The notes under the pieces: model-generated
The model's database searches: none
What the model was told of the DNA's origin: nothing
The model's input: the letters and a program-made list of their open reading frames with translations, nothing else
Source of the DNA: Pandoraea anhela
GTDB lineage: Bacteria > Pseudomonadota > Gammaproteobacteria > Burkholderiales > Burkholderiaceae
NCBI RefSeq assembly: GCF_902459655.1
Contig: NZ_CABPSB010000007.1
Location: 1-64,000 of the forward strand
Reading direction: 5' to 3'
Length of the DNA stretch: 64,000 bases
Translations under genes and position numbers: made by a program
Shown here: positions 1-10,200 of the stretch, piece by piece
Numbering within the stretch: position 1 is the first letter of the stretch
How the letters are laid out: each line of letters starts with the position of its first letter

Positions 1-95
1 TTCACGTTCGCGATGTCGACGCCCGTGCCGTCGCTCTTCACACGAACTTTTACGTTGTAATCCACTACCCGTTTGACCGGTACCAGGATCTTCAT
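1..95 (-). CDS. etfB: Electron transfer flavoprotein subunit beta (N-terminal end, partial)
   Basis: Only the first 31 codons lie in the window; the gene continues off the left edge. The translation begins [18 protein letters not shown], the conserved N-terminus of EtfB. EtfB pairs with EtfA to carry electrons from acyl-CoA dehydrogenases to the ETF-ubiquinone oxidoreductase. The ATG at 93-95 is the natural family start. etfA is expected just outside the window on the same strand. Identification rests on a short but characteristic segment. Confidence 0.9.
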   Translation of the reverse strand, partial: MKILVPVKRVVDYNVKVRVKSDGTGVDIANV

Positions 96-495
96 GAACT
101 CGCTCCAAAGTTACGTTTACGTCAATCCGCTGCCATTATAACCACTCGGCTTATGACGTATTTATTGCATATTTGAGGCAATTTGTGGCAAAAATCCATG
201 AGACGCTCTGATTTTTCCACGCATGCGCGATCTCGTGAAACTCGGTGTCGGTGCCTGACGGGACGCGCCTGAGCGCCGCATCCTCACCCCGAACGATCGT
301 GCTATTTTTATGCAAATCGCCCATCACAGCCAGTTTCCTCGTGGTGCGTTTCCTCTAGAGAAATCGCACCAGCGCGCTGACGGCTATGATCGAATGGCGC
401 ACCAACAAATACACCAACGGTTTCACCGACAAATCGCAAAATCGCAGCGCCGTCGTGCGTATGACGGCCACCCGGGCATTGCGCCAGGAGGAGAC
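96..495. other. Non-coding gap with likely etfB promoter
   Basis: About 400 bases separate divergent etfB and the lipase gene. A good -10 hexamer (TATAAT read on the minus strand) lies at 135-140, about 40 bases upstream of the etfB start; no strong -35 was found. The lipase frame stays open upstream to 310, but this stretch lacks a ribosome site and resembles no protein, so it is treated as non-coding. Nothing else was recognised. Confidence 0.4.
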
Positions 496-1554
496 ATGAC
501 AACGCATTCGGAATCGCGCCTGCAAGCCAGCGACGGGTTGACGCTCCACGTCCATACCTGGCAACCGGAAAACGCCCGCACCGAGGGCATCGTGGGCATC
601 GTGGGCACCGAGGACAGCAAGGGTGCCGAAGGTGTCGAACGCACCCCGCTTCGTGCCGTGGTCGCCATCGTGCATGGCATGGGCGAACATGGTGGACGGT
701 ACGCACGTCTGGCCGAGCACTTCGCGCAGCAGGGTATTGCGACCGTCGCCTACGATTTGCGTGGGCACGGCCGCTCGGAAGGCGCGCGCGTCTACGTCGA
801 TCGGTTCGACGAGTATCTGAACGACACCGAGATCTTCCTCACGCACGTGCGCACCACGTTCGGCCCGACACCGCTGTTCCTGCTCGGTCACAGCATGGGC
901 GGCGCCATCGCCGCGCTCTATACGATCACGCGCGCGCCGGCCAATGTCAGCGGACTGATGCTGAGCAGCCCGGCGCTCGCGCCGGGCGAACCCGTCGCGC
1001 CCTGGATGGTCACGGCCGGACGCTGGGTGTCGCGCTGGTTGCCGAAGGTACCGGTCTTCAAGATCGATCCGACAGCCATCGCCCGCGACAAGGCCGTCGT
1101 CGATGCCGCGAAAAAGGATCCGCTCAACGCGTACCGCGGCACACCGGCGCGCACGGCCGCCGAGTTGCTCGACGCCATGGCGCGCATCCACGCCAATGCC
1201 GGCGCCCTGCATCTGCCGATCTACCTCTTCCACGGCACGGCGGACCGGCTCACCGCGCCATGGGCGAGCGAGCAGTTTCACGGCAATGTCGGCTCGCAGG
1301 ACAAGACCCTGCGGCTCTATCCCGGTCACTTTCACGAAACGCTCAACGACCTGGACCGCGAGAAGGTCATCGACGATTTGACGGCCTGGCTGGTGGCGCA
1401 CCTCCCGCAAATGCAGGCCCGGCAACCCGAAGCGTCGGAAGTAGAAGGGGTGCAAGGGGCGTCGGAACCCTCCGAACTGGAGATGGACGCGATGCAAGGC
1501 ACGCGCAACGCCGGCACGGCCCGGACGCCTTTCGGCACACATCGGCGTATTTGA
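496..1554 (+). CDS. Alpha/beta hydrolase, monoacylglycerol lipase-like
   Basis: This 352-residue hydrolase belongs to the lysophospholipase/monoglyceride lipase branch of the alpha/beta fold and probably cleaves monoacylglycerol or lysophospholipid. The nucleophile elbow GHSMGG lies at residues 131-136 (Ser133), and VHGMGEHGGRY near residue 60 provides the oxyanion-hole HG. The acid and histidine of the triad fit HGTADRLTAP and PGHFHETLND near the C-terminus. I chose the start at 496 because AGGAGGAGAC sits directly before it; the frame is open further upstream without homology. Residues 24-50 and the last 60 or so residues are low-complexity Gly/Glu/Ser-rich. No signal peptide is visible, so it is likely cytoplasmic. 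The natural substrate is unknown. Confidence 0.85.
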   Translation: MTTHSESRLQASDGLTLHVHTWQPENARTEGIVGIVGTEDSKGAEGVERTPLRAVVAIVHGMGEHGGRYARLAEHFAQQGIATVAYDLRGHGRSEGARVYVDRFDEYLNDTEIFLTHVRTTFGPTPLFLLGHSMGGAIAALYTITRAPANVSGLMLSSPALAPGEPVAPWMVTAGRWVSRWLPKVPVFKIDPTAIARDKAVVDAAKKDPLNAYRGTPARTAAELLDAMARIHANAGALHLPIYLFHGTADRLTAPWASEQFHGNVGSQDKTLRLYPGHFHETLNDLDREKVIDDLTAWLVAHLPQMQARQPEASEVEGVQGASEPSELEMDAMQGTRNAGTARTPFGTHRRI

Positions 1555-1568
1555 CGCGCGACGCCGAA

Positions 1569-1591
1569 CCGTCCTGCCCCGCGCAGGACGG
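1569..1591 (+). terminator. Hairpin downstream of lipase gene
   Basis: A perfect 9-base inverted repeat (CCGTCCTGC / GCAGGACGG, 5-base loop) starts 15 bases after the lipase stop. A second small hairpin (CCCTG / CAGGG) follows. There is no U-run, so it may be a Rho-assisted or RNA-stabilising hairpin rather than an intrinsic terminator. Confidence 0.4.
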
Positions 1592-1677
1592 AATCCGCCC
1601 TGCAAGCAGGGTCTCGCGATGGAATGCCTCGGTGCGCGTTACACTGAAGCGGTATGGATTCGCGAGGAGCCTACGGC

Positions 1678-2451
1678 ATGCAAGCGCAGACGAAATACTC
1701 GCCGCAAACGGTCACCGGCATGCATTTCTGGACGCCGACGATCTTCAGCATCAAGACGACCCGCCCGCCCGGCCTGCAATTTACGGCCGGCCAGTTCGTG
1801 CGGCTCGGACTGCCGGGCGACGATGGCGCGCTGATCTGGCGCGCCTATTCCTTCGTGAACTCGCCCGCCGAAGATACATTGGAGTTCTATGTCATCACCA
1901 TTCCCGAAGGGCAACTCACGCCGCGACTGGCGCAACTCAAGGTCGGTGACGCACTGTTCGTCGACCACACCGCATACGGCTTCCTCACGCTAGATCGCTT
2001 CACCGGCGGCGAAGACCTCTGGTTACTCGCCACCGGTACGGGGCTCGCGCCCTTCGTCTCGATCCTGCGCGACCCGACCGTATGGCAACGCTTCGAGCGT
2101 ATCTTCGTCGTACACAGCGTGCGGTGGGCGCGCGACCTCGCGTATTACGAGGCGCTCAAGCATTTCTCTCACCCTGACGTCGATCCGTCGTGGGTGGACA
2201 AACTCCACTTCGCGGTGAGCGTGACGCGAGAGCAAACGCCGGGCGCACTTGACGGACGCATCACCTCGCTGCTGTCGTCGGGCGAACTCGAAAAAGCGCT
2301 GGGCGCGACGCTCGATCCGGCAACATCGCGCATCATGGTCTGCGGCAATCCCGACATGATCAAGGAACTGCGCACATGGTTCACCGGCCATGGTTACGCC
2401 GTCAGCCGCACGGCGACGCCGGGGCCGTTGGTGCTGGAAAAACAATGGTGA
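1678..2451 (+). CDS. fpr: Ferredoxin--NADP reductase
   Basis: A 257-residue FAD-dependent reductase that exchanges electrons between NADPH and ferredoxin or flavodoxin, supplying Fe-S assembly and oxidative-stress defence. An FAD-binding barrel comes first, with the RAYSFVNSP motif near residue 57 matching the FNR-type RxYS flavin site. An NADP domain with ATGTGLAPFVSILRD follows. The protein ends EKQW, the aromatic C-terminus typical of the bacterial Fpr subclass. The start at 1678 is preferred over an in-frame ATG at 1654 because GAGGAG precedes it at proper spacing and the length then matches the family. The gene is monocistronic. Confidence 0.9.
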   Translation: MQAQTKYSPQTVTGMHFWTPTIFSIKTTRPPGLQFTAGQFVRLGLPGDDGALIWRAYSFVNSPAEDTLEFYVITIPEGQLTPRLAQLKVGDALFVDHTAYGFLTLDRFTGGEDLWLLATGTGLAPFVSILRDPTVWQRFERIFVVHSVRWARDLAYYEALKHFSHPDVDPSWVDKLHFAVSVTREQTPGALDGRITSLLSSGELEKALGATLDPATSRIMVCGNPDMIKELRTWFTGHGYAVSRTATPGPLVLEKQW

Positions 2452-2533
2452 ATGCACACGGCGTCATGCGCGAGCGAAACGCGGCTGGCGTGTCGGGTAG
2501 CCTGTCATGCGCCGCGCCACCCGAGCGCGGCGA

Positions 2534-3355
2534 TCAGTCCGTCGGCTTCGCCCAATCGGGCGCACGTTTCTCGATGAACGCCTGTACGCCTTCGAGGGCA
2601 CACGCGTCCATCATGTTGCATGCCATCGTCTGCCCGGCCATCTGGTACGCGGCCTCGATGCCGGTTTCGGCCTGCCGGTAGAACAACCCCTTGCCTGCGG
2701 CCACCGCTGCGGCGGGCTTGGCGAGAATCGAGCGACACAGCGCCGCCACTTCGGCATCGAGCCGCTCCATAGCCACCACACGATTGACGAGTCCGCGCTC
2801 GCGCGCCGTGTGTGCATCGATGAAATCGCCCGTCAGCAGCATTTCCATCGCCTGCTTGCGCGTGAGGTTGCGCGAGAGCGCAACGCCGGGCGTGGCACAG
2901 AACAAACCGACATTGATGCCGGAGACGGCAAAGCGGGCCACCGACGTCGCCACCGCAAGATCGCACATCGCCACGAGCTGACAGCCGGCGGCCGTCGCAA
3001 TACCGTGCACACGCGCGATAACCGGCTGCGGCATGCGTTGTATCGTCAGCATGACGCGCGTGCACCGGTCGAACAACGCCCGATAGCCATCGAGCGACGG
3101 TTCGGCGCGCATCTCCTTGAGGTCGTGCCCCGCGCAAAACGCCGGACCGGCGGCGGCGAGCACCACCACGCGAGCGCTGTCGTCGCGCGCGACATCGTCG
3201 AGTGCGCCTTGCAGCGCGTCAAGCATCGCCTCGGAGAGTGCATTGAAATGACGCGGACGATTGAGTGTGAGCGTGACCACGCCGGCCAGCGCACCGTCTG
3301 CACGACTGACGCACACCAGCGGCTCGGGGGCCGCCGTCGCTTGCAATGACGTCAT
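2534..3355 (-). CDS. Crotonase-family protein, ECHDC3-like, lacking both catalytic glutamates
   Basis: A 273-residue enoyl-CoA hydratase/isomerase superfamily protein. The CoA-binding, oxyanion-hole segment FCAGHDLKEM is present. The two positions that carry Glu144 and Glu164 in classical enoyl-CoA hydratase read AGCQLVAMCD and FAVSGINVGLFC, so both acids are absent. The GINVGLFCxTPGVAL block matches the ECHDC3 subgroup, whose activity is poorly defined. Annotation as a plain enoyl-CoA hydratase would therefore be unsafe. The start at 3355 has a clear AGGAG. It lies 82 bases downstream of the deacetylase gene on the same strand, so the two may share a transcript. Confidence 0.8.
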   Translation of the reverse strand: MTSLQATAAPEPLVCVSRADGALAGVVTLTLNRPRHFNALSEAMLDALQGALDDVARDDSARVVVLAAAGPAFCAGHDLKEMRAEPSLDGYRALFDRCTRVMLTIQRMPQPVIARVHGIATAAGCQLVAMCDLAVATSVARFAVSGINVGLFCATPGVALSRNLTRKQAMEMLLTGDFIDAHTARERGLVNRVVAMERLDAEVAALCRSILAKPAAAVAAGKGLFYRQAETGIEAAYQMAGQTMACNMMDACALEGVQAFIEKRAPDWAKPTD

Positions 3356-3437
3356 GTTGTCTCCTGTGCCACACGTTCGCGCCGCCGTGAGGAGGCACGC
3401 CAGGCGACTATCGAACCGGAACGCCGGCGTGCGGCCA

Positions 3438-4361
3438 TCAGACGTCGGCGAGCACCTTCAGATGCGCCACCACACTGCGGCCGAGCGCCGAGAGGTTGTA
3501 ACCACCTTCGAGGCAGCTCACGATGCGTCCCTTCGCGTGGCGATCCGCGATGGCCTTCACTTCCTTCGTGATCCAGGCGAAATCCGCCTCGGTCAGTCCC
3601 AGCCCGCCAAGGTCGTCTTCCCGGTGCGCATCGAAGCCCGCCGAGAAGAAAATCATCTCCGGACGGAACGCGTTCAGGCGTCCCAGCCAGCCGTACTCGA
3701 TGGCTTCGCGCGCGGCCATGCCGGACGTGCGCGCTTCGAGCGGAATGTTGAGCATGTTCGGCGCCGGGTCCTTCGCGCCGGAGAACGGGTAGAACGGGTG
3801 CTGGAAAATGCCGCACATCAGCACGCGCTCGTCGTTGCCGAACGCCGCCTCCGTGCCGTTGCCGTGGTGCACGTCGAAGTCGACGATCGCCACGCGCGAC
3901 AGTCCGTGGACTTCGAGCGCGTGAGCCGCCGCGATCGCCACGCTGTTGAACAGACAGAAGCCCATGGCGCGCGTGGGCGTGGCGTGGTGCCCCGGCGGAC
4001 GCACGCTGCAAAACGCGTTGTCGAGTTCACCGCGAAGCACGGCGTCCGTCGCCGCCACGGCAGCCCCCGCCGCACGCGTTGCCGCACGCCACGAATACGG
4101 ATTGAGCAGCGTATCGGGATCGATTGGGAAGTAGCCGGACTCGGGAATGTTGTCGCGAATAAAATCGATGTGGTCTTGGGTGTGCACGAGCCGCAGGCTG
4201 GCCTCGTCGGCCACCGGCGCTTCACGGCGTTCGAGCAGACCGTCGATGCGTCCGGCGATCAGTTGGTCCTCGATGGCACGCAGCCGCTCGGGGCATTCCG
4301 GATGCCACTCGCCCATCTCGTGACGGACGCAATCGGGATGTGTATAAAACCCGGTAGCCAT
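3438..4361 (-). CDS. Histone deacetylase-family (class II) amidohydrolase
   Basis: A 307-residue zinc deacetylase of the HDAC/acetylpolyamine amidohydrolase superfamily. Signature blocks are intact: RPPGHHA at 121-127 (catalytic His pair), DFDVHHGNGT at 161-170 (zinc ligands Asp163 and His165) and SAGFDAHR at 240-247 (third ligand, Asp244). The N-terminal HPECPERLRAI motif is also family-typical. Bacterial members remove acetyl groups from polyamines, small metabolites or proteins; the substrate here cannot be read from sequence. No signal peptide was seen. The ribosome site before 4361 is weak, but the start matches the family N-terminus. Confidence 0.88.
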   Translation of the reverse strand: MATGFYTHPDCVRHEMGEWHPECPERLRAIEDQLIAGRIDGLLERREAPVADEASLRLVHTQDHIDFIRDNIPESGYFPIDPDTLLNPYSWRAATRAAGAAVAATDAVLRGELDNAFCSVRPPGHHATPTRAMGFCLFNSVAIAAAHALEVHGLSRVAIVDFDVHHGNGTEAAFGNDERVLMCGIFQHPFYPFSGAKDPAPNMLNIPLEARTSGMAAREAIEYGWLGRLNAFRPEMIFFSAGFDAHREDDLGGLGLTEADFAWITKEVKAIADRHAKGRIVSCLEGGYNLSALGRSVVAHLKVLADV

Positions 4362-4845
4362 TCGTTGTGTCGCCTATCGCTTCGAATCGTTATATTGGGA
4401 CGGGCGGGGGATGCCCGCCGCGCCGTCGTCTCCACGTCCGGTAGCGGCCGGATGCGGAGCCTGGCTCGCGCCGCAACGATGTGACTGACAGCAGTCGACG
4501 ACACCTGCAAACGCGTGCCGATGGCCGGCATCCCCCATGAACACTGTCACGGACAGTGCACAGGCCTTAAGGTATCACAGGTGCACTCGGTTATACTGCC
4601 AGGCAGTCTCCCAGCAGACCCGTGACAGCCGGCAACGGCCGTTCTCCCGAAATTCGGGACGGCAGGAACTGGCATGAATGGTTGACGCTCTAGGTAACAA
4701 CGCACGCCGAGTCACTTATCGACGCCGATCGCATCAATACCGTGCGCATCGAAAATGGCTTCGACGAGAGCATCAACGCGACTAACGTGACGATGGCCCC
4801 AACGGCAGCGTCGCCTTCGGACTTCATACAGGCCTGACAGACAGC
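4362..4845. other. Gene-poor gap with a possible decayed coding segment
   Basis: The 484 bases between the deacetylase gene and mltB contain no intact gene. From about 4691 to 4836 one forward frame reads a protein-like segment (SLIDADRINTVRIENGFDES and onward) that ends at a stop at 4834-4836. A neighbouring frame continues DGPNGSVAFGLHTGLTDS into the start of the annotated mltB frame. This looks like the frameshifted tail of a lost gene, but no family was recognised. The rest shows nothing clear. Confidence 0.25.
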
Positions 4846-6117
4846 ATGACATCACCGGTACGGATGTACGATTCTCTCCCGACGGCGCACGCGCGCCTCA
4901 CCCATCGACCGGAGACTGGCCGCCATCCCGCGATGGCCGCACTCGGCAAACCTGCCGCACCAACGCCCCGGTCGCCCTCGGTTGCGCAACACACCCGCCG
5001 CTCGCGGGCTTCACGCTCGATGCGCGTCATCGGTTCGCTCGGTATTGCGCTGTGCATCGGCGCGTTGGCGCTCGCGAACGTGGGCGCGCACGCGCAGTCA
5101 CGCGGCAAACAGGCGGCACAAACGGAGTTCGAGGAGGAAGTGGTGCCGCAGCGCTACGCGGCGAATCCGGAAGTCGACGCGTTCATCAACGATATCGTGG
5201 CGCGCGACGGCTTCGACCGTAACGAATTGCAGAAGGTCTTCTCGCGCGTCGTGTTCTCGCAGACGGCTGCCCGCCTTGCTGCCCCGCCCGCGAGCCCCGG
5301 TCAGAAGAACTGGACGAATTACGAGAAGCGCTTCCTCGACAACACGCGCATCAACGGCGGTGTGCGATTCTGGAATCAAAACGCCACGGCGCTCTCGCGC
5401 GCCTCGAAGGAATACGGCGTGCCCGAGGAGATCATCGTCGCGATCATCGGCGTCGAGACGATCTACGGGCGCAACATGGGCAACTTCCGCACCATCGATG
5501 CGCTCACCACGCTCGCGTTCGACTATCCCCCTGCACGCAACCGTTCGGAGCGTATGGCGTTGTTCCGCAAGGAACTGGAAAACCTGCTGCTCTACGCACG
5601 CGAGCGCGGTGTCGATCCGTTCAGCATCTATGGCTCATATGCGGGCGCGATCGGCATTCCGCAATTCATGCCGTCGTCGATCCGCAACTTCGCGGTCGAT
5701 TACAGCGGCGACGGCAAGATCAACCTGACGACGGATGTCGCCGATGCCATCGGCAGCGTCGCCAACTTCCTCAAACAGCATGGTTGGCAACCGGGCCAGC
5801 CGGTCGTATGGAACATCGCGGCGGACCGCGGCAGTCAGGGGCTGGCGGAGGCCGGTGCCGACGGGCAACCCGAACCGCATTGGAAACTCGGCGACTTCAT
5901 CAAGGCCGGCATGCTCATGAACGAGCCGCGCCTCGATGTCGGCTCGGCGCTCGACACGCCGGTGCTGATCGTCGATCTGCCGACGCCGGGACAAGCCACG
6001 CAGTACCGCATGGGCCTGACGAACTTCTATGTGCTCACGCGATACAACCGTAGCTTCTTCTACGCGATGTCCGTCTACGACCTGGCGGACGCCATCAAGG
6101 CGGCACGCGCTCCCTGA
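4846..6117 (+). CDS. mltB: Lytic murein transglycosylase B
   Basis: A membrane-associated or periplasmic lytic transglycosylase that cleaves peptidoglycan to 1,6-anhydro-muropeptides. The catalytic glutamate lies in VETIYG (Glu204 from this start). The SLT-B signature continues with YAGAIGIPQFMPSS and a following Asp-rich DYSGDGKINL segment. A signal peptide begins only at Met59 (RVIGSLGIALCIGALALA, cleavage after AHA). Starting there, at 5020, would give 365 residues, close to the usual size. None of the candidate starts (4846, 4864, 4933, 5020) has a convincing ribosome site, so the start is uncertain. It is convergent with cysM, and the two share a bidirectional terminator. Confidence 0.85.
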   Translation: MTSPVRMYDSLPTAHARLTHRPETGRHPAMAALGKPAAPTPRSPSVAQHTRRSRASRSMRVIGSLGIALCIGALALANVGAHAQSRGKQAAQTEFEEEVVPQRYAANPEVDAFINDIVARDGFDRNELQKVFSRVVFSQTAARLAAPPASPGQKNWTNYEKRFLDNTRINGGVRFWNQNATALSRASKEYGVPEEIIVAIIGVETIYGRNMGNFRTIDALTTLAFDYPPARNRSERMALFRKELENLLLYARERGVDPFSIYGSYAGAIGIPQFMPSSIRNFAVDYSGDGKINLTTDVADAIGSVANFLKQHGWQPGQPVVWNIAADRGSQGLAEAGADGQPEPHWKLGDFIKAGMLMNEPRLDVGSALDTPVLIVDLPTPGQATQYRMGLTNFYVLTRYNRSFFYAMSVYDLADAIKAARAP

Positions 6118-6143
6118 CCCTCGTCGGCCGGCCGTCGTCATGA

Positions 6144-6169
6144 AAAACGGGACCCTCGGGTCCCGTTTT
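6144..6169. terminator. Bidirectional Rho-independent terminator between mltB and cysM
   Basis: A perfect hairpin, AAAACGGGACC / GGTCCCGTTTT with a CTCG loop, has an A-run on one side and a T-run on the other. It can stop both convergent transcripts. Confidence 0.85.
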
Positions 6170-6192
6170 CGTTTAAGGCGTCATTGGCCGGC

Positions 6193-7095
6193 TCATGCCG
6201 GGAAAACGCCCGTCGAGAGGTAGCGGTCGCCACGGTCGCAGACGACGAATACGATGGTCGCGTTCTCGACTTCATGCGCGAGATTCAGGGCGATCTGGCA
6301 TGCGCCGGCCGCCGAGATGCCGCAGAAAATCCCCTCTTCCGCCGCAAGCCGGCGCGCCATGATTTCCGCGTCGGCCTGCGTCACCGACACCGTACGATCA
6401 ACGCGTGCGCGGTCGAAAATCTTCGGCAGGTACGCTTCGGGCCACTTGCGGATGCCGGGAATGCGCGAGCCTTCGGCCGGTTCCGCGCCGATGATCTGCA
6501 CCGCCTCGCTCTGCTCCTTCAGATACTGCGAAACGCCCATGATCGTGCCCGTCGTTCCCATCGCGGACACAAAGTGCGTGACGCGGCCTTCGGTATCGCG
6601 CCAGATTTCCGGACCGGTGGTTTCGTAGTGGGCGAGCGGGTTATCGGGATTGGCGAACTGATCGAGGATGACGCCACGGCCGTCGCGCTGCATCTGTTCG
6701 GCGAGGTCACGCGCATATTCCATACCGCCTTTGACCGGCGTGAGGATGATCTCCGCACCGTAGGCGCCCATGCTCTGACGGCGCTCGATGGAGAGGTCTT
6801 CCGGCATGATCAGGACCATCTTGTAGCCGCGGATCGCGGCGGCCATCGCCAGTGCGATGCCGGTGTTGCCCGAGGTCGCTTCGATCAGCGTGTCGCCCGG
6901 TTTGATGCGGCCGCGCAACTCGGCGTGTTTGATCATCGACAGCGCGGGACGATCCTTCACCGAGCCCGCCGGGTTATTGCCCTCGAGCTTGCCGAGAATC
7001 ACGTTGTTGCGGCGACGGATCTCGTCGTCGGGCAAACGCACCAGTTGCACCAGAGGCGTATTGCCGATGGTGTCTTCGATAGTCTTATAGGCCAT
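6193..7095 (-). CDS. cysM: Cysteine synthase B (O-acetylserine sulfhydrylase)
   Basis: A 300-residue PLP enzyme that forms cysteine from O-acetylserine and sulfide, or thiosulfate in the CysM form. The PLP lysine is Lys47 in NPAGSVKDR, the phosphate-binding loop TSGNTG lies at 74-79, and GTTGTIMGVSQ serves the cofactor ring. The length and the segment near residue 210 (EGSRIPGIRKWPEAYLP) favour CysM over CysK. Lytic transglycosylase B and cysM as neighbours is a common Burkholderiales arrangement. Confidence 0.93.
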   Translation of the reverse strand: MAYKTIEDTIGNTPLVQLVRLPDDEIRRRNNVILGKLEGNNPAGSVKDRPALSMIKHAELRGRIKPGDTLIEATSGNTGIALAMAAAIRGYKMVLIMPEDLSIERRQSMGAYGAEIILTPVKGGMEYARDLAEQMQRDGRGVILDQFANPDNPLAHYETTGPEIWRDTEGRVTHFVSAMGTTGTIMGVSQYLKEQSEAVQIIGAEPAEGSRIPGIRKWPEAYLPKIFDRARVDRTVSVTQADAEIMARRLAAEEGIFCGISAAGACQIALNLAHEVENATIVFVVCDRGDRYLSTGVFPA

Positions 7096-7266
7096 TGCGC
7101 TAAGCTTTTTTCGGTCGGGAATCAGAACATTCTAATCCACCGGCCATGACCGCGCTCGGGCGCGGTCTCGCGGCCGGGCATCGCGCTGACGAATGCCCCG
7201 ATGCATGCCCGGACGCACACCCGGCGAGTTGGGAATCAGGAATAGGGAATTCGGGCGCCGGTGACG

Positions 7267-10200
7267 TCAGTGTTCCGGGGCGCCGGCGCTCGCCGGTGCA
7301 AATCGCCGGACCAACAGGTCCATATCCCGCATGAACCGGAAGTAAGCATGTCGATCGTACGCCATGCCTGAGTCGTCCACGGACGCGCTCAGCGCATCGA
7401 GACTTGCCACAGTGGCCGTCTCGTCCAGAATCAGCAGCCCTCCACGAACCCGATGCAACAGCCCGGCGATTCGCGCAGTGTCGCCACGCTCAACTGCCAT
7501 GTCGATCAACGCGCGATCCTCGAACCATTGTTCGAGAAAGAGACTTCTCAGTTTCGCCGAGGGTGTGTCGATCTCGGTCTCCCGCTCCGCCCGGGGCGTC
7601 AAGGGCATTTCCGGAAAAAATCTGCTGAGCATGCTTCGAATCTCGGACATCGATATCGGCTTGATCAATACGCCGTCAAAAACGGCCTCCGCCCCCGAGG
7701 CAACCGTGACATCCGCGCTGCACAGCAGCATCGGGATCCGCATGCCCATCGCTCGCAACTGTTCGCACAGAGACATCCCGCTCATGCCGGGCAGGTTCGA
7801 ATCGGTCACCACCATGTCGTACTGCCGCCGGGAAACCATCGACATGGCCTGTTCGGCCGAATCGGCGAGGTCCACGACGGATATCCCGACAATCTGTAGC
7901 TGGTCGCGAAGCAGACGGGCGCTGACGCCGTCATCCTCGACGACCAGCGCCGTCAAATCGCGACCTCGCCACGCCTCGGCGCCCGGCCGCGCGTGTCCCG
8001 CCAGCGGCCGGGCGCTCTCCAGGAGGATTTCGGCAACGCCATCGAGCCACGCGCGCCCGCTGTATGCCGAGACTTGCAGGCGCGAACCGCGCCACGTCGG
8101 TGTAAAAGGTGCGTCGAGCGCGATCAGCAAACTACGCTGCGTGTCCGAGGCGCCGTCGGGCACGTCGTCCACGGACATCGCCACCATCACGCAGAGCGTT
8201 TTTTCGCCACGGGGAAGTCCTGCAAAGGCGTCGCCGAACCGCGCGGATTCGTCGAGTCTGACGACTGCGCCGGGAAACCATGCGCGGAACTGCTCTCTCA
8301 GCGACGTCGCCCACAGTGGGTGTTCGCAGCGAATGGCGATGTGTTCGGGGGCCGGCGAAATGCCCGGCGCGGCATCGCCCCCCACTTTCGGTGCCGGCAG
8401 CGACACGGAAAACAGCGTGCCGACACCGCACTCGCTTTGCACGGCAATCTCGCCGCCCATGTGCGCGACGATCTTTTCGCATAGCGCAAGCCCCAGCCCC
8501 GTGCCACCGCCCTGCCGATGTGCGGCGCCCCCCTGCACGAACGGCATGAAGATCCGGTCAATCTCGCTCTCCGGTATGCCACGGCCGGTGTCGGCAACGC
8601 GCAGCAACAGCCGATCGGCGTCGTCGACCGACAACGCCACCGTCACGGTCCCGTGATCGGTAAATTTCACGGCATTGCTTGTCAGGTTCATCATGACCTG
8701 CGACACCCGCACCGGATCGACATGCCAAACCCCGCGCGCCTGCGGCGCAATCAGGCAAAGCAAACGCACGCCTTTGGCCCGAGCAATCGGAAAGAGTGTG
8801 CGAACCGTCAGTTCGAGCGACTCGTCGACGCGGGTATCGACATTACGCAAGGCAAATTCAGCGTCGCTCAGTTTCGAAAAGTCGAGAACATCGTTGATCA
8901 GCGACAACAAGGTCTTGAACGAATCCATGGCAACTTCGAGATACCCGCGTTGGCCACGGCTCAGCGTGGACATGCCGAGGAGTTCGAGGTTGCCGAGCGC
9001 GCCGTGCAGCGGCGTTCGGATTTCGTGGCTGATCGTTGCGACGAAGACGCTTTTGGCGTTGTTCGCCTCCTCCGCCCTTCGTCGCGAGTCCAACAGCGTT
9101 CGCTCGATGTCTTTTTGCTGCGCAAGATTCACGAGCCCGATCACAAAGACCTCCTGGCCTTTGTATTGAGCGCTTGCGTAGGCCACGTCCAGTTCGGGCG
9201 CCATCTCGAACCGGCCGATATCCCCGGCGGCGGCCTCGCCTCGCGCGTGAGCGTTCACGCGTTGCCCCACCTGGGCCAAAAAGGCGGATGGCGTCACCCC
9301 GTCGTTCAATCGTGACGCCGCCAGTACGCTCAGCTCTTGCGCTTCCGTATTCTGCATAAGCACCTCGCCGGTCGAGCGGTCGACGACGGCGAGGCTCACC
9401 GGTGCGACATCCAATACGGAACGGCTGAACGCCTCGCTTTCCGCGAGCCGTTTGACCTGCTCGCTTGCCGGCCTGACAACGCGATTTCTGAGCCAGACGG
9501 CGCCGATCCATACGAGGCCAAGACCGAGCGTCGTCGCCAGCATGAGCCAAAACAACTCGGTTCTCACGCCCAGCAGCAAGTCCTGCCATGTGTAGGCGTA
9601 GACGGCAATCCAGTCCGGCCCCGGCACCCGCTGCGTGATCAAAAAAATGCCGTCACGCCAGAAGGTCTGCGTCTTGTTGCCGGACGCCAGGTGCAACTCA
9701 GGATATCGCTCGAATACGCGAATCCACTTGGCTTGATAGGGGTCGGACGAATCGATTCCCAGGAACCGGTTATTGCGGCATGTCACGACGAAGAAGTTCG
9801 GGTCGACATCCCCCTGAAGAAAATTGTGGCTGAACTTTTCACATGGGATCGTGAGCACAATGGTCGCGAGACGGCGACCGTGTTCGAAGACGGGCGCGGC
9901 GACATATGTGGTGGTCAGATCGCTCAACGGGTCTCGGGCAACCGTCAGCCAAAAGACCTTGTGGATCATTTCGTCGTCGGTCAGATTCCCTAGCCTCTGC
10001 TCGATCGGTGCGCTGCGGTCCTTGATGTATTGAACGATCGAGACGTTCCGAGGCGGGCCGGCGTCCAACGGTGCCGGCATGACCGATGGAGACGAGCCCA
10101 GAAACCGCCCGCTGGGGCTGTACACGAAGCCGCGCAGCGCATCCGTCGCGGCCGCATCGCGCAACACGCGCGATGTGGACATTACGCCGGTCAGTTCGAG

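Noticed and set aside
96-495. Upstream extension of the lipase from 310
   Set aside because: No ribosome site at 310 and no protein-like sequence before 496, where AGGAGGAG precedes a good ATG.
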